Shown here in pieces: positions 24,580 to 32,774 of a stretch of DNA of 47,593 bases. The position numbers and the translations under genes were made by a program. This DNA comes from a bacterium (GTDB lineage Bacteria > Bacteroidota > Bacteroidia > Bacteroidales > Muribaculaceae), in contig JAAVBX010000005.1 of the NCBI GenBank assembly GCA_014802625.1, positions 72,000 to 119,592 on the forward strand. Reading direction: 5' to 3'. Below the pieces are notes generated by a model, which made no database searches, was not told the DNA's origin, and was given only the letters and a program-made list of their open reading frames with translations. How positions within the stretch are numbered: the stretch's first letter is position 1; each line of letters starts with the position of its first letter.

Positions 24580-24906
24580 ATGAGAAAATTTCTAATGATG
24601 ATGGCATTTGCCATGGCGGCTATTGCGGCTTATGCAAAACCGCATTGTCAGAGTTTCAACAACTATGACGATAAAGTGACTATCGTCTTCGCCGACGAAT
24701 CGGAGGGAGACACATATAATGTCTCTGACGTAAAACTTATTCCCTCTTGCAACGGCAAAGAATACGATGCGACTTCAGTCAGTGTATCCGTGGACAACGG
24801 GAGGGCAACCGTAACATTGACATTCGACCACCTCACCAAGTTTTCCAATCCGAAAGTAGAGTTAAAAATCAACGGAAAGCAGACGAGATTCAAAGTCTGT
24901 CAGTAA
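24580..24906 (+). CDS. Small secreted protein of unknown function
   Basis: A 108-residue protein with a clean signal peptide (MRKFLMMMAFAMAAIAAYA, cleaved before KPHC). The mature part of about 88 residues alternates hydrophobic and polar residues (KVTIVFADE, ATVTLTFDHL, PKVELKING), suggesting a small beta-sandwich. Two or three cysteines (in KPHCQS, IPSCNG and the C-terminal KVCQ) could form a disulfide. I do not recognise a family. It is a single gene within the AT-rich island and is followed by two hairpins. Confidence 0.65.
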   Translation: MRKFLMMMAFAMAAIAAYAKPHCQSFNNYDDKVTIVFADESEGDTYNVSDVKLIPSCNGKEYDATSVSVSVDNGRATVTLTFDHLTKFSNPKVELKINGKQTRFKVCQ

Positions 24907-24911
24907 AACCG

Positions 24912-24979
24912 GAAAATATCCGAAAACGAATATTTTCATGCAAAGGTGTAAGCTCACGACTGTAATGCCGGGAGCTTAC
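24912..24979 (+). terminator. Two consecutive hairpins after the small secreted protein gene
   Basis: GAAAATAT (24912-24919) pairs with ATATTTTC (24930-24937), and GTAAGCTC (24948-24955) pairs with GAGCTTAC (24972-24979). Neither is followed by a long T-run. They lie between converging genes. Confidence 0.45.
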
Positions 24980-25097
24980 GCTTACGTTTCAGGTTATATC
25001 ACTTGCTTTGTTGGCGAGGATATTCACTGTGCCGAATCCTCCGATTCAATCATAGGAATTGAAAGTCAACGGTAGAATGCTTCGATTTACATACATA

Positions 25098-26312
25098 TCA
25101 GACTCTAAGATTGTAGGTATCGCTTTCCGGGAATAATAGAGAGCGAGCTGCACTTTTAATCTTAAAGCTATAAGTATCACCGCCAGAGCGACGGCAAAGA
25201 AGAAAATCGACTGTGACTTGACCTTGGTCAAGTAAAATGTCAAACTGCGATGGAATAGGGTTCTTGGTGTGGAGTATTTGGGTACAACGAAAATATTCTC
25301 TACCATTATTAACCTTTGTTTCCGCATCAATCCAAAATGTTTCGCGGTGCTTGGTAAGAAGTCGTTCATGTAATTTTATTAGATTCCAAGCGGCTACATC
25401 ACCTACTTTCCTAAAAGTTCCATCGCTCAACGGTTCTAAAGAGAATTCATTAGCTTCGAGTCTGCCGATTTGTGGCATAATCGAAAGTCCGAGACCTTGC
25501 GGATTCGGACGATTGGCAGAAAGCGTTACATGAAGTGACTTATGTTCATATCCAACGGGTATATAGCCATATTTATCAACGATGTCACGACCGCTTTTAA
25601 GTTTACTGATTTCCCATTCAGGGGATTGGGTAAACAGAGTATTACGAACTCGAGATCTCTCTCGGTGACTTTTAAGTTCAATGCCTTTGTAGTCAGGAGT
25701 TTTTGAGGGGTTCATCTCAATACCGAGCATAGTTTCAACAGTACGTCCGATGCCGGTGTCTGCAAGAATTTCGGTGGGCATCCAATCGGTCATCCTATCC
25801 TTTATGAGGGCCAGCAATTCATCGCCCGTGGAAGTCTTGGCTAGCGATACTTCGAGAATCAAATCCTTCAATGGAGTGTCAATAGACGATTGAAATACTC
25901 TTGGAATATTTACTGTTGAAAGATTTATCACATATAATAAGCCGCTGTGAGCGATTAGCGCAAATATATCATTTGCATGGAGAAATTCAACATCACGCAC
26001 TTTGTTAACCCAAAGGCGAGGGTCACCTTTCTTGGTAACAGGTCGGTAAAGCGAAGTCTTAGTAAGATGGCGAAACCCTTCTGTCAAGATATAAGTGTCA
26101 ATTACTCGTTTATGTTCCGGACCTTGTAGTTGCAGATCGTAGTCATGTACTCCTTTTTCCTTAAAATAAGCACGAACAGGGGCAGTAGCGTCCAGAATAC
26201 TTTTCTTCAAGCCGGTTGGGGTGACTTGTATGGTGGCAAATTCCACCTGCTTATCAACCAAAAACTTTACGTTGTTAGTTTCAAAAGTATTGTATGGGCG
26301 CATATGTATCAT
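25098..26312 (-). CDS. Type II restriction endonuclease, MvaI/BcnI-like catalytic domain
   Basis: A 404-residue protein. Residues about 180-404 match the MvaI/BcnI nuclease family: TGIGRTVETMLGIEMN with Glu193, then PDYKGIELKS with Asp207, Glu212 and Lys214 forming the PD-(D/E)XK-type centre. MvaI and BcnI themselves are about 240 residues, so roughly 170 extra N-terminal residues are present, without a motif I recognise. MvaI/BcnI cut CCWGG or CCSGG, but the specificity here is unknown. The stop codon of the methyltransferase gene lies 6 nt upstream, so the pair forms one transcript with the methylase first. Sequence is AT-richer than the core genes. Confidence 0.8.
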   Translation of the reverse strand: MIHMRPYNTFETNNVKFLVDKQVEFATIQVTPTGLKKSILDATAPVRAYFKEKGVHDYDLQLQGPEHKRVIDTYILTEGFRHLTKTSLYRPVTKKGDPRLWVNKVRDVEFLHANDIFALIAHSGLLYVINLSTVNIPRVFQSSIDTPLKDLILEVSLAKTSTGDELLALIKDRMTDWMPTEILADTGIGRTVETMLGIEMNPSKTPDYKGIELKSHRERSRVRNTLFTQSPEWEISKLKSGRDIVDKYGYIPVGYEHKSLHVTLSANRPNPQGLGLSIMPQIGRLEANEFSLEPLSDGTFRKVGDVAAWNLIKLHERLLTKHRETFWIDAETKVNNGREYFRCTQILHTKNPIPSQFDILLDQGQVTVDFLLCRRSGGDTYSFKIKSAARSLLFPESDTYNLRV

Positions 26313-26318
26313 AGCATA

Positions 26319-28202
26319 TTACTTAATATGAGATAAAATAGTGTTGGCGATAGCACGAGCCATCAATGGAGGTACGGCATTGCCAACAAGAGTATATTGT
26401 GGAATTTCAGACTTACGCTTACTCCCACCCGTTTGACGTTTCCCTTGAAAAACAAAGGAATCATCAAACGATTGAAGACGTGCCATTTCTCTCACAGTCA
26501 TAGCCCTATGGGCTGCGTAATGAATGAAATCATCGGGCATTGTTACTACCGTCGGACTTTGTCCTTTAGGGTTCAATACTGTATAGTTTCTTTTATTTGA
26601 TTCAAGACCAAGTTTAGATAACTCATCTTTGCAATTTGAATCATATATACCATGTTTGGCAATAATAGAAAGACGGTGCTTTACATCTTCACTTTGCGAG
26701 CTTGTTTGATGGTTATATAATGCCACGGGTTCACAGAAAAGATTATTGTTCAAATCGTCAAGAGAGCGAACATAAAATGGCTCGCAACTGAAAGTGAAGC
26801 GGTGTCCAAAACGACCAAATTTAGACCAGTCAGCGAAAGTTTTGGCCTCCTTGGATTCAGAAATATGACCTTGAACTTCACGAGTGCGGATTAACGGTTC
26901 GAATTCTTTTATAGACCGGGGTTTACCGTATTCACTTTCAATACTGCCATTACCTATGAAGTCAAGGTCATGGATTGCCTCATACACCGAAACTTTTTCT
27001 TCAGGATTAACTGTTGCTGGTACGTCCTCAATCAAATCTTGATCCTTACGACAACCGATAAACAATACCCTTTCTCGATTTTGAGGAACACCATAGTTAG
27101 CAGAATGGGCGATTATTGGTCGGGCAACTTTGTACAGCCGAATAGCCTCAAGATGCTCGTCTAATTCGTGTTCGCTTTTATGCCTTTTTGCATAATGTCG
27201 AATTATGTCAAATGTCTCGTCAAGGGTACAAGAATATAATTTGATCATCTCGCGGAACTCAGCAACCTCTGAAGAAGAATTATCAAAATCCTTAAAGGTA
27301 TCTATTGCCGAAAGAATAGTGTTGATAATCGTAGAGTCGTCAATCAGGGAAAGGAAATTGTTAAATCCGTTTACGAAAAAGTCATTGTCAATGTCAGCAT
27401 TAGTTTTTTCATTGATGATAGCCGCTGTAATTGAAGCTCTTTCATCTGTATGCCTTAAAAGATTAAGACCATGTCTTATAGTAGCAATGTTGACATTTGA
27501 TTTACTGAGCTTGTAATCAATTTTGCGTGTAATAACTTTGAACTGTGTTTCGAGAATAGCAAAGTAATCATCTCTTGACATTATAGCTTCTTTATCATCT
27601 TCAACTTCGAAATTAACTTTTGTTAAAATACAATTTTTCACAAAAGCAGAGGCTGATTCTTCCAGCATACCACTTAAATATACCAAAAAGGCCGGAATAT
27701 TAGAATCATCTATAATGGAACGAATTTCACGTAAAATCGCTTCTTTGAATCTACCTTTGTCTTTAGTAAGAAGGCCTTTAACGTTTTCCATAACAAAATA
27801 CTTAGGACGCAGTTTACGTATAACATTTAGATAATGAAGAAAAAGATTATCTCTCTTATCAAAACGTTTACGCCGACCTGAAAGACTGAAAGATTGACAA
27901 CTCGGACCGCCTGTCACAACCTCAATTTCTGTTCCGTTAAGTTCCTGAAGAAGTCGAGGTATAAAATAGGGAGACATAATATCTTCGGTCAGGAACTTGG
28001 TGTCAAGTCCAAACTGGTAATTGTAACGGACAATATGTGTCAATTCACAGTTTTCGTTAATATCACTTGCGAGAATGAATTTGAAATACTTGTCATCGGT
28101 AAAGGCTTGAAGGAAACCCTCACTAATTCCACCCGCTCCTGCAAATAGGTCAAGGAATGTCACTGCTTTTCTGCCTTTGAGGAAATCTTTTCTTTCTGCC
28201 AT
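26319..28202 (-). CDS. DNA (cytosine-5) methyltransferase of a type II system
   Basis: A 627-residue C5-cytosine methyltransferase. Motif I DLFAGAGGISEGF (18-30), motif IV GGPSCQSFS with catalytic Cys102 (GPS rather than the usual GPP), motif VI ENV (139-141), motif VIII QNRERVLFIG (374-383), and C-terminal motifs IX-X with REMARLQSFDDSF and LVGNAVPPLMARAIA. Between motifs VI and VIII lies an insertion of about 200 residues, mostly helical, making the protein much longer than typical (about 330-450). It protects host DNA from the adjacent endonuclease. A hairpin-bearing leader precedes it. Confidence 0.9.
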   Translation of the reverse strand: MAERKDFLKGRKAVTFLDLFAGAGGISEGFLQAFTDDKYFKFILASDINENCELTHIVRYNYQFGLDTKFLTEDIMSPYFIPRLLQELNGTEIEVVTGGPSCQSFSLSGRRKRFDKRDNLFLHYLNVIRKLRPKYFVMENVKGLLTKDKGRFKEAILREIRSIIDDSNIPAFLVYLSGMLEESASAFVKNCILTKVNFEVEDDKEAIMSRDDYFAILETQFKVITRKIDYKLSKSNVNIATIRHGLNLLRHTDERASITAAIINEKTNADIDNDFFVNGFNNFLSLIDDSTIINTILSAIDTFKDFDNSSSEVAEFREMIKLYSCTLDETFDIIRHYAKRHKSEHELDEHLEAIRLYKVARPIIAHSANYGVPQNRERVLFIGCRKDQDLIEDVPATVNPEEKVSVYEAIHDLDFIGNGSIESEYGKPRSIKEFEPLIRTREVQGHISESKEAKTFADWSKFGRFGHRFTFSCEPFYVRSLDDLNNNLFCEPVALYNHQTSSQSEDVKHRLSIIAKHGIYDSNCKDELSKLGLESNKRNYTVLNPKGQSPTVVTMPDDFIHYAAHRAMTVREMARLQSFDDSFVFQGKRQTGGSKRKSEIPQYTLVGNAVPPLMARAIANTILSHIK

Positions 28203-28219
28203 TGCTTATAATAAAACAT

Positions 28220-28275
28220 GGAACTTCGAGGAAGCAGACGGGCGACCAAACCTTTTGCGACTACAGGGAAGTTCC
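28220..28275 (-). promoter_or_regulatory. Hairpin in the leader of the restriction-modification operon
   Basis: GGAACTTC (28220-28227) pairs with GAAGTTCC (28268-28275) across a 40-nt loop. It lies within a 5' leader of about 140 nt between the promoter and the methyltransferase ATG. A control role is inference. Confidence 0.4.
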
Positions 28276-28283
28276 TTTTGTAA

Positions 28284-28481
28284 TATACTTTATATGAGTT
28301 TTTACTTACACAGGTGAGGGTCATTTGTCTGCACAAGCGCATTGTAGAATACAAAATTACTAAGAATAATCGTATTAGACAAGAGCCGGCGCAGGATACA
28401 GATAGAATTGCAGAGATCCGTGGTTCTTACGGGGATAGCAATCATGAGATTATTCTTGATGAAGAGAAGGTTTTAGGATAA
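28284..28481 (+). pseudogene. Possible C-terminal remnant of an older gene
   Basis: An open frame without a start codon ends in TAA at 28479-28481. Its last about 45 codons are hydrophilic and coding-like (KITKNNRIRQEPAQDTDRIA, HEIILDEEKVLG). It overlaps the methyltransferase promoter on the other strand. It could be the tail of a gene truncated when the restriction-modification pair arrived. No family is recognised. Confidence 0.3.
28352..28383 (-). promoter_or_regulatory. Promoter of the restriction-modification operon
   Basis: Minus-strand CTTG (28380-28383), 20 nt, TAATTTTG (28352-28359). Confidence 0.6.
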
Positions 28482-28625
28482 ACCCGATTTTAAAATTTGA
28501 ATTTTGGGATGAACTCGGATTGATTACGGAAAATTGATAGGTAGGGGGAGCTGACAAACGAAACGGGGTGGAGAATTGTTATATAAACAGTTACTTCACT
28601 ATAACCCAAAAATTTGACATCAGAT

Positions 28626-30293
28626 ATGAGAGATATTTTCCCCATACTTAACTTTATAAAGATTTATGAACGTAGCTTCATCGAGAACTGGGATCTTCCG
28701 GCATTGACAGACTATGTCACGGGTAAGACATATACATACGGCAATCTCGCTACCGATATAGCGAAGACTCATGTTTTCTTTGAATCAATCGGTCTGGAGC
28801 CGGGCGATAAAGTCGCTATCTGCGGAAAGGATTCCGTGGAATGGGTGAAAATATATATGGCTGTAGTGACTTACGGAGCGGTTGTGGTGCCAATCTTATC
28901 GGACTTCAATCCGGTGGATATAACGCATATAGTCAACCATTCGGAAGCACAGTTGCTATTCGTCAGCAATGCCGTCTGGGAGCATATAATTCCTGATGAC
29001 CTCTTGCGTATCAAGGGGGTATGCTCATGCGACAAACCCGAGGTGCTTCTTGAACGCGATGTGGAGCTTAAGAAATATGTAAAACTAATCAATCGTAGAT
29101 TCCGTCGTCGTTATCCTGAAGGCTACACATCATATGACGTGAAATATATCGACCGGCCGAACTCGGAGTTGGTTGAAATCAACTACACCTCCGGCACAAC
29201 GGGCTTCTCCAAGGGAGTTATGCTGACGGGTGAGAATCTGGCAGGGAATGTCTGCTTCGGAATGCAGAGTGAACTGCACTTCCGTTCATCGCGTGCGTTG
29301 GCATTTCTGCCGCTCGCTCATGCCTACGGATGTGCGTTTGATATGCTGACACCGCTCGCGGTCGGAAGTCATGTGACGCTTCTGAGCAAGATGCCCTCAC
29401 CGCGTGTGCTGCTTAAGGCATTGGCGGAGGTCAAGCCGAATCTTGTACTGTGTGTGCCGCTGATCCTTGAGAAAATCTACAAGAATCAGATACTCCCGAT
29501 GATTACGAAAGGGGCTGTCCGGTGGACACTGGCCGTGCCGTTGCTCGACAACCTTGTGTATTCCAAGATCCGGAAGAAACTTATTGAGGCTTTCGGTGGA
29601 GAATTCGCCGAGGTCATAGTGGGGGGCGCGCCGTTGAACCATGAGGTTGAGGAATTTCTGCATAAGATAAAGTTCCCGTTCACGGTCGGTTATGGAATGA
29701 CCGAGTGCGGACCATTGATTTCATACACGCCCTGGAAAGAGTTCAAGGTAGGTTCATCGGGCCGGACACTGCCGACGATGGAGAGCATGATAATGAGTGA
29801 GGATCCGGAGAATATACCGGGTGAGATATGCGTTCGCGGGACGAATGTGATGCGCGGCTACTACAAGAATCCGGAGGCGACGGAGCTTGTGCTCAGCGAG
29901 GATGGTTGGCTGAAGACAGGAGATGTGGGGACACGCTCCGCCGACGGCACACTCTACATACGCGGCAGATCGAAGACGATGCTCCTATCCGCCTCGGGTC
30001 AGAATATCTATCCGGAGGAGATAGAGGCGAAGCTCAACAACATGCCGTTCGTGGCGGAGTCGCTTGTGGTGATGCGTGATGGCAAATTGGTGGGGCTTGT
30101 ATATCCCGATTACGACCAGATGGACCGTCTCGGAGTGACGAGCGGACAATTGCCGGAGGAGATGGAGAAAGTGAGAGACGACTTGAATAAGCTCGTCGCC
30201 CCATACGAAAGGTTGACTCGCATCATCCTGATGCCCACTGAATTCGAGAAGACACCGAAACGCTCGATCAAGCGCTTCCTCTATTCCAACTAA
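28626..30293 (+). CDS. AMP-dependent acyl-CoA synthetase (long-chain fatty-acid ligase type)
   Basis: A 555-residue ANL-superfamily enzyme that activates a carboxylic acid, probably a long-chain fatty acid, to acyl-AMP and then acyl-CoA. The phosphate loop is YTSGTTGFSKG (187-197). Also visible are FTVGYGMTECGPLISYTPW, GEICVRGTNVMRGYYKNPE, GWLKTGDVG and the catalytic-lysine tail TPKRSIKRFLY. I start at the ATG 28626; a TTG four codons upstream is less likely. No clear promoter was seen, and the gene stands alone. It ends at a bidirectional terminator shared with gltX. Confidence 0.88.
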   Translation: MRDIFPILNFIKIYERSFIENWDLPALTDYVTGKTYTYGNLATDIAKTHVFFESIGLEPGDKVAICGKDSVEWVKIYMAVVTYGAVVVPILSDFNPVDITHIVNHSEAQLLFVSNAVWEHIIPDDLLRIKGVCSCDKPEVLLERDVELKKYVKLINRRFRRRYPEGYTSYDVKYIDRPNSELVEINYTSGTTGFSKGVMLTGENLAGNVCFGMQSELHFRSSRALAFLPLAHAYGCAFDMLTPLAVGSHVTLLSKMPSPRVLLKALAEVKPNLVLCVPLILEKIYKNQILPMITKGAVRWTLAVPLLDNLVYSKIRKKLIEAFGGEFAEVIVGGAPLNHEVEEFLHKIKFPFTVGYGMTECGPLISYTPWKEFKVGSSGRTLPTMESMIMSEDPENIPGEICVRGTNVMRGYYKNPEATELVLSEDGWLKTGDVGTRSADGTLYIRGRSKTMLLSASGQNIYPEEIEAKLNNMPFVAESLVVMRDGKLVGLVYPDYDQMDRLGVTSGQLPEEMEKVRDDLNKLVAPYERLTRIILMPTEFEKTPKRSIKRFLYSN

Positions 30294-30296
30294 ACA

Positions 30297-30333
30297 ATAT
30301 CCCGCTATAGAAGAAACTTCTACAGCGGGATAT
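30297..30333. terminator. Bidirectional terminator between acyl-CoA synthetase and gltX
   Basis: A 17-nt arm starting ATATCCCGCT pairs with AGCGGGATAT-ending sequence with one mismatch and a 3-nt loop. It lies between convergent genes and is flanked by AT-rich sequence. Confidence 0.8.
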
Positions 30334-30375
30334 ATGATATTATTCGTGTTGAAGAATTAGCAGAGCACCGGCATA

Positions 30376-31902
30376 TTACTTATTGATTGTGTCGATGGCG
30401 CGGCGGATGCGGGCGATTACCTCCTGCTTGGGCATGAGCTCGGTGATATCGAACATATGGGGGCCACGGCAGGCTCCGACAACGGCGAGACGGAATGCGT
30501 TCATGACGTTGCCGAGATGGTATCCTTTCGACTGAATCCAGTCGAGCACGATTTTCTCCGCATTGGCAGAGGTCATATCGTCGATACCCTCAAGCACGCC
30601 GATCAGTTCCTCCATAATGGCGGGCATCTCCTCGCTCCAACGTTTCTTCACATCCTTCGGGGCATATTCCTGCGGCGCACGGAAGAAGAAGTCGGCCTGA
30701 TCCCAAAGTTCGGGAATCAGATTGGCGCGGCTCTTCACCATTCCGATGGCACGCGCCACATATTCATCGCTGAAACCTTCGATACCCTTCTCCTCAAGCA
30801 CCGGACGGAAGAGACGCGCGAGGTCCTCGTCAGGTGTATTGAGCATATACTCGTGGTTAAACCACATACCCTTCTTGTAATCGAACTTCGCACCCGACTT
30901 TGCGCAATGCTCAAGGGAGAACTTATCGATAAGCTGCTGCATGTCCATGATTTCCGTATCGTCGCCGGGATTCCATCCGAGCAGGGCGAGGAAATTGACT
31001 ACAGCTTCCGGGAGATAGCCCTGTTCGCGGTAGCCTGAAGATACCGCACCGGAGGCCGGGTCATGCCATTCGAGGGGGAATACGGGGAAGCCGAGTTTAT
31101 CTCCGTCGCGTTTCGACAGTTTGCCGTTTCCGACAGGTTTAAGCAGGAGGGGGAGATGCACGAACTCCGGCATAGTATCCTCCCAGCCGAAGGCCCGATA
31201 GAGCAGCACATGGAGCGGTGCCGAAGGGAGCCATTCCTCACCACGGATAACGTGGCTGACCTCCATCAGATGGTCGTCGACGATGTTGGCGAGATGGTAG
31301 GTGGGGAGATCATCCGCACTCTTATAGAGCACCTTGTCATCCAGAATATTAGAATTGACAGTCACCTCGCCACGGATGCGGTCATTGACGGTGACCGGCA
31401 TATCGGGTTCAATCTTGAAGCGTACCACATACTGGTTGCCTTCATCGATGAGCCGCTGAGTCTCCTCTTTGCCGATAGTCAGCTCATTGCGCATATTCAT
31501 GCGGGTGGAGGCATCGTATTGGAAATTCGGGTGAGCCGCGCGTGCCGCTTCAAGTTCCTCGGGAGTGTCGAAAGCGATGTAAGCTTTCCCTTCATCAAGG
31601 AGCTGCTTCACATACTTGCGGTATATGTCGCGGCGTTCGCTCTGACGGTAAGGTCCGCGAGGGCCTCCGGCACCGATGCCTTCATCTATACCGATACCGA
31701 GCCACTTGAGGGAATCAACGATATATTCCTCAGCCCCCGGCACGAAACGGCGGCTGTCAGTATCCTCGATACGGAGAAGCATCTCGCCGCCGTGATGGCG
31801 TGCGAAGAGGTAATTGAAAAGAGCCGTGCGCACGCCTCCGATATGGAGGGGGCCGGTGGGTGATGGCGCGAAACGGACGCGCACTTTTCTGTTTTCGCTC
31901 AT
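30376..31902 (-). CDS. gltX: Glutamyl-tRNA synthetase
   Basis: A 508-residue class I synthetase charging tRNA-Glu. HIGH-type motif [15 protein letters not shown] near the N-terminus, LLRIEDTD following, and the KMSKS-type KLSKRDGDK in the middle; the C-terminal helical anticodon domain has the normal length. It follows the DUF3256 gene by 16 nt and is probably co-transcribed from the promoter at 32643-32674. A shorter paralogue, gluQ, lies about 3 kb away. Confidence 0.95.
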   Translation of the reverse strand: MSENRKVRVRFAPSPTGPLHIGGVRTALFNYLFARHHGGEMLLRIEDTDSRRFVPGAEEYIVDSLKWLGIGIDEGIGAGGPRGPYRQSERRDIYRKYVKQLLDEGKAYIAFDTPEELEAARAAHPNFQYDASTRMNMRNELTIGKEETQRLIDEGNQYVVRFKIEPDMPVTVNDRIRGEVTVNSNILDDKVLYKSADDLPTYHLANIVDDHLMEVSHVIRGEEWLPSAPLHVLLYRAFGWEDTMPEFVHLPLLLKPVGNGKLSKRDGDKLGFPVFPLEWHDPASGAVSSGYREQGYLPEAVVNFLALLGWNPGDDTEIMDMQQLIDKFSLEHCAKSGAKFDYKKGMWFNHEYMLNTPDEDLARLFRPVLEEKGIEGFSDEYVARAIGMVKSRANLIPELWDQADFFFRAPQEYAPKDVKKRWSEEMPAIMEELIGVLEGIDDMTSANAEKIVLDWIQSKGYHLGNVMNAFRLAVVGACRGPHMFDITELMPKQEVIARIRRAIDTINK

Positions 31903-31918
31903 ATTAAGTAGTCGCTAA

Positions 31919-32638
31919 TTAATTCATAAGTTTCATCCGTCGGCCTGTCCAGGTCCAAAGGAGGGTCTGACGGATATAGGGACTCAATAATCTCTGCTGT
32001 TCCGGACTCAGGCCGTCGGCCGATGTCAGGCGTCCCGTAAGGGCGCCGGTGGAGGGATTGACGGTCATCGCAATCGTGTAGAAGGGCATCTCATCCTCGA
32101 TATCCTTGACCGACACCGGGGCATCCTTGCGGACATCGTAGAAATCCTTCGGGGCAGGCACCTTGAGATACCTGTCGGTCGGCAACTGCTTCATGGAATT
32201 GTCGAAAAACTTCACGGTCGTGTCGGCCGTGCCGTTGCCGTCGTCAACGGTATAAAGAGTCATGACGATGGGGAGACGGCCCGGACAGGGCAGGAGCTTG
32301 ATCTGCAGCGAACTGACATCCGAGAGATGAATATTCATATAATCCGGCTTCATCGTCTCGATCCAGGAGAGCCCCATATATATGTTGGATTTCTTATATA
32401 TGCTGTCGCGCTCCACCATATAGTCGAGCATATCCTGACGCATGGATTCCGTCAGGAGGTCGAGATCCTGCTGAGGATATTTCAGGAAGGCCTTGGCTGC
32501 CGTGATGGTATCGGCGGCAACCCTATTTTTTGCAGAGGCCGGCATGAAGGCAACGGCCATAATCATCATTGCAAATATGCCGCGCATGGAGAGAGAAAGG
32601 AGCGGGCCGGGGAAAAGGTGATGTATAAGAGACTTCAT
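31919..32638 (-). CDS. DUF3256 family exported protein
   Basis: A 239-residue protein with an N-terminal export signal (hydrophobic core IFAMMIMAVAFMPASA). The mature part matches DUF3256, a Bacteroidales family, with DLLTESMRQDMLDYM, LQIKLLPCPGRLPIVMTLYT and FFDNSMKQLPTDRYL. Function is unknown. The start is uncertain: with the ATG at 32638 the mRNA would be leaderless, since the -7 box ends 5 nt upstream. The ATG at 32587 would give a compact signal peptide and a leader of about 50 nt. It is first in the operon with gltX. Confidence 0.75.
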   Translation of the reverse strand: MKSLIHHLFPGPLLSLSMRGIFAMMIMAVAFMPASAKNRVAADTITAAKAFLKYPQQDLDLLTESMRQDMLDYMVERDSIYKKSNIYMGLSWIETMKPDYMNIHLSDVSSLQIKLLPCPGRLPIVMTLYTVDDGNGTADTTVKFFDNSMKQLPTDRYLKVPAPKDFYDVRKDAPVSVKDIEDEMPFYTIAMTVNPSTGALTGRLTSADGLSPEQQRLLSPYIRQTLLWTWTGRRMKLMN

Positions 32639-32642
32639 AATG

Positions 32643-32674
32643 CAAAATTACAAAAAATCTTCCCAATAATCAAT
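32643..32674 (-). promoter_or_regulatory. Promoter of the DUF3256-gltX operon, embedded in a terminator
   Basis: Minus-strand ATTG (32671-32674), 20 nt, TAATTTTG (32643-32650). The -33 box lies in the loop of the upstream terminator hairpin and the -7 box follows its T-run. Confidence 0.6.
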
Positions 32675-32687
32675 TATCGGGAAGATT
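32656..32687 (-). terminator. Intrinsic terminator of the DEAD-box helicase gene
   Basis: AATCTTCCC-x-ATAAT pairs with ATTAT-x-GGGAAGATT, and on the minus strand a run of six T follows. This is the clearest intrinsic terminator in the window. Confidence 0.82.
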
Positions 32688-32774
32688 CAGTGAGTGATGT
32701 TTATCCAAGTTACTAATAATTAATCCACAGATGTGTATTATATAGTAGTTGGAAATATCTACTTACAAGATGAA

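Noticed and set aside
28160..28354. A 64-codon minus-strand frame overlapping the methyltransferase start, considered as a controller protein or Vsr nuclease
   Set aside because: It has no helix-turn-helix or Vsr motif, spans the leader hairpin and overlaps the methyltransferase in another frame.
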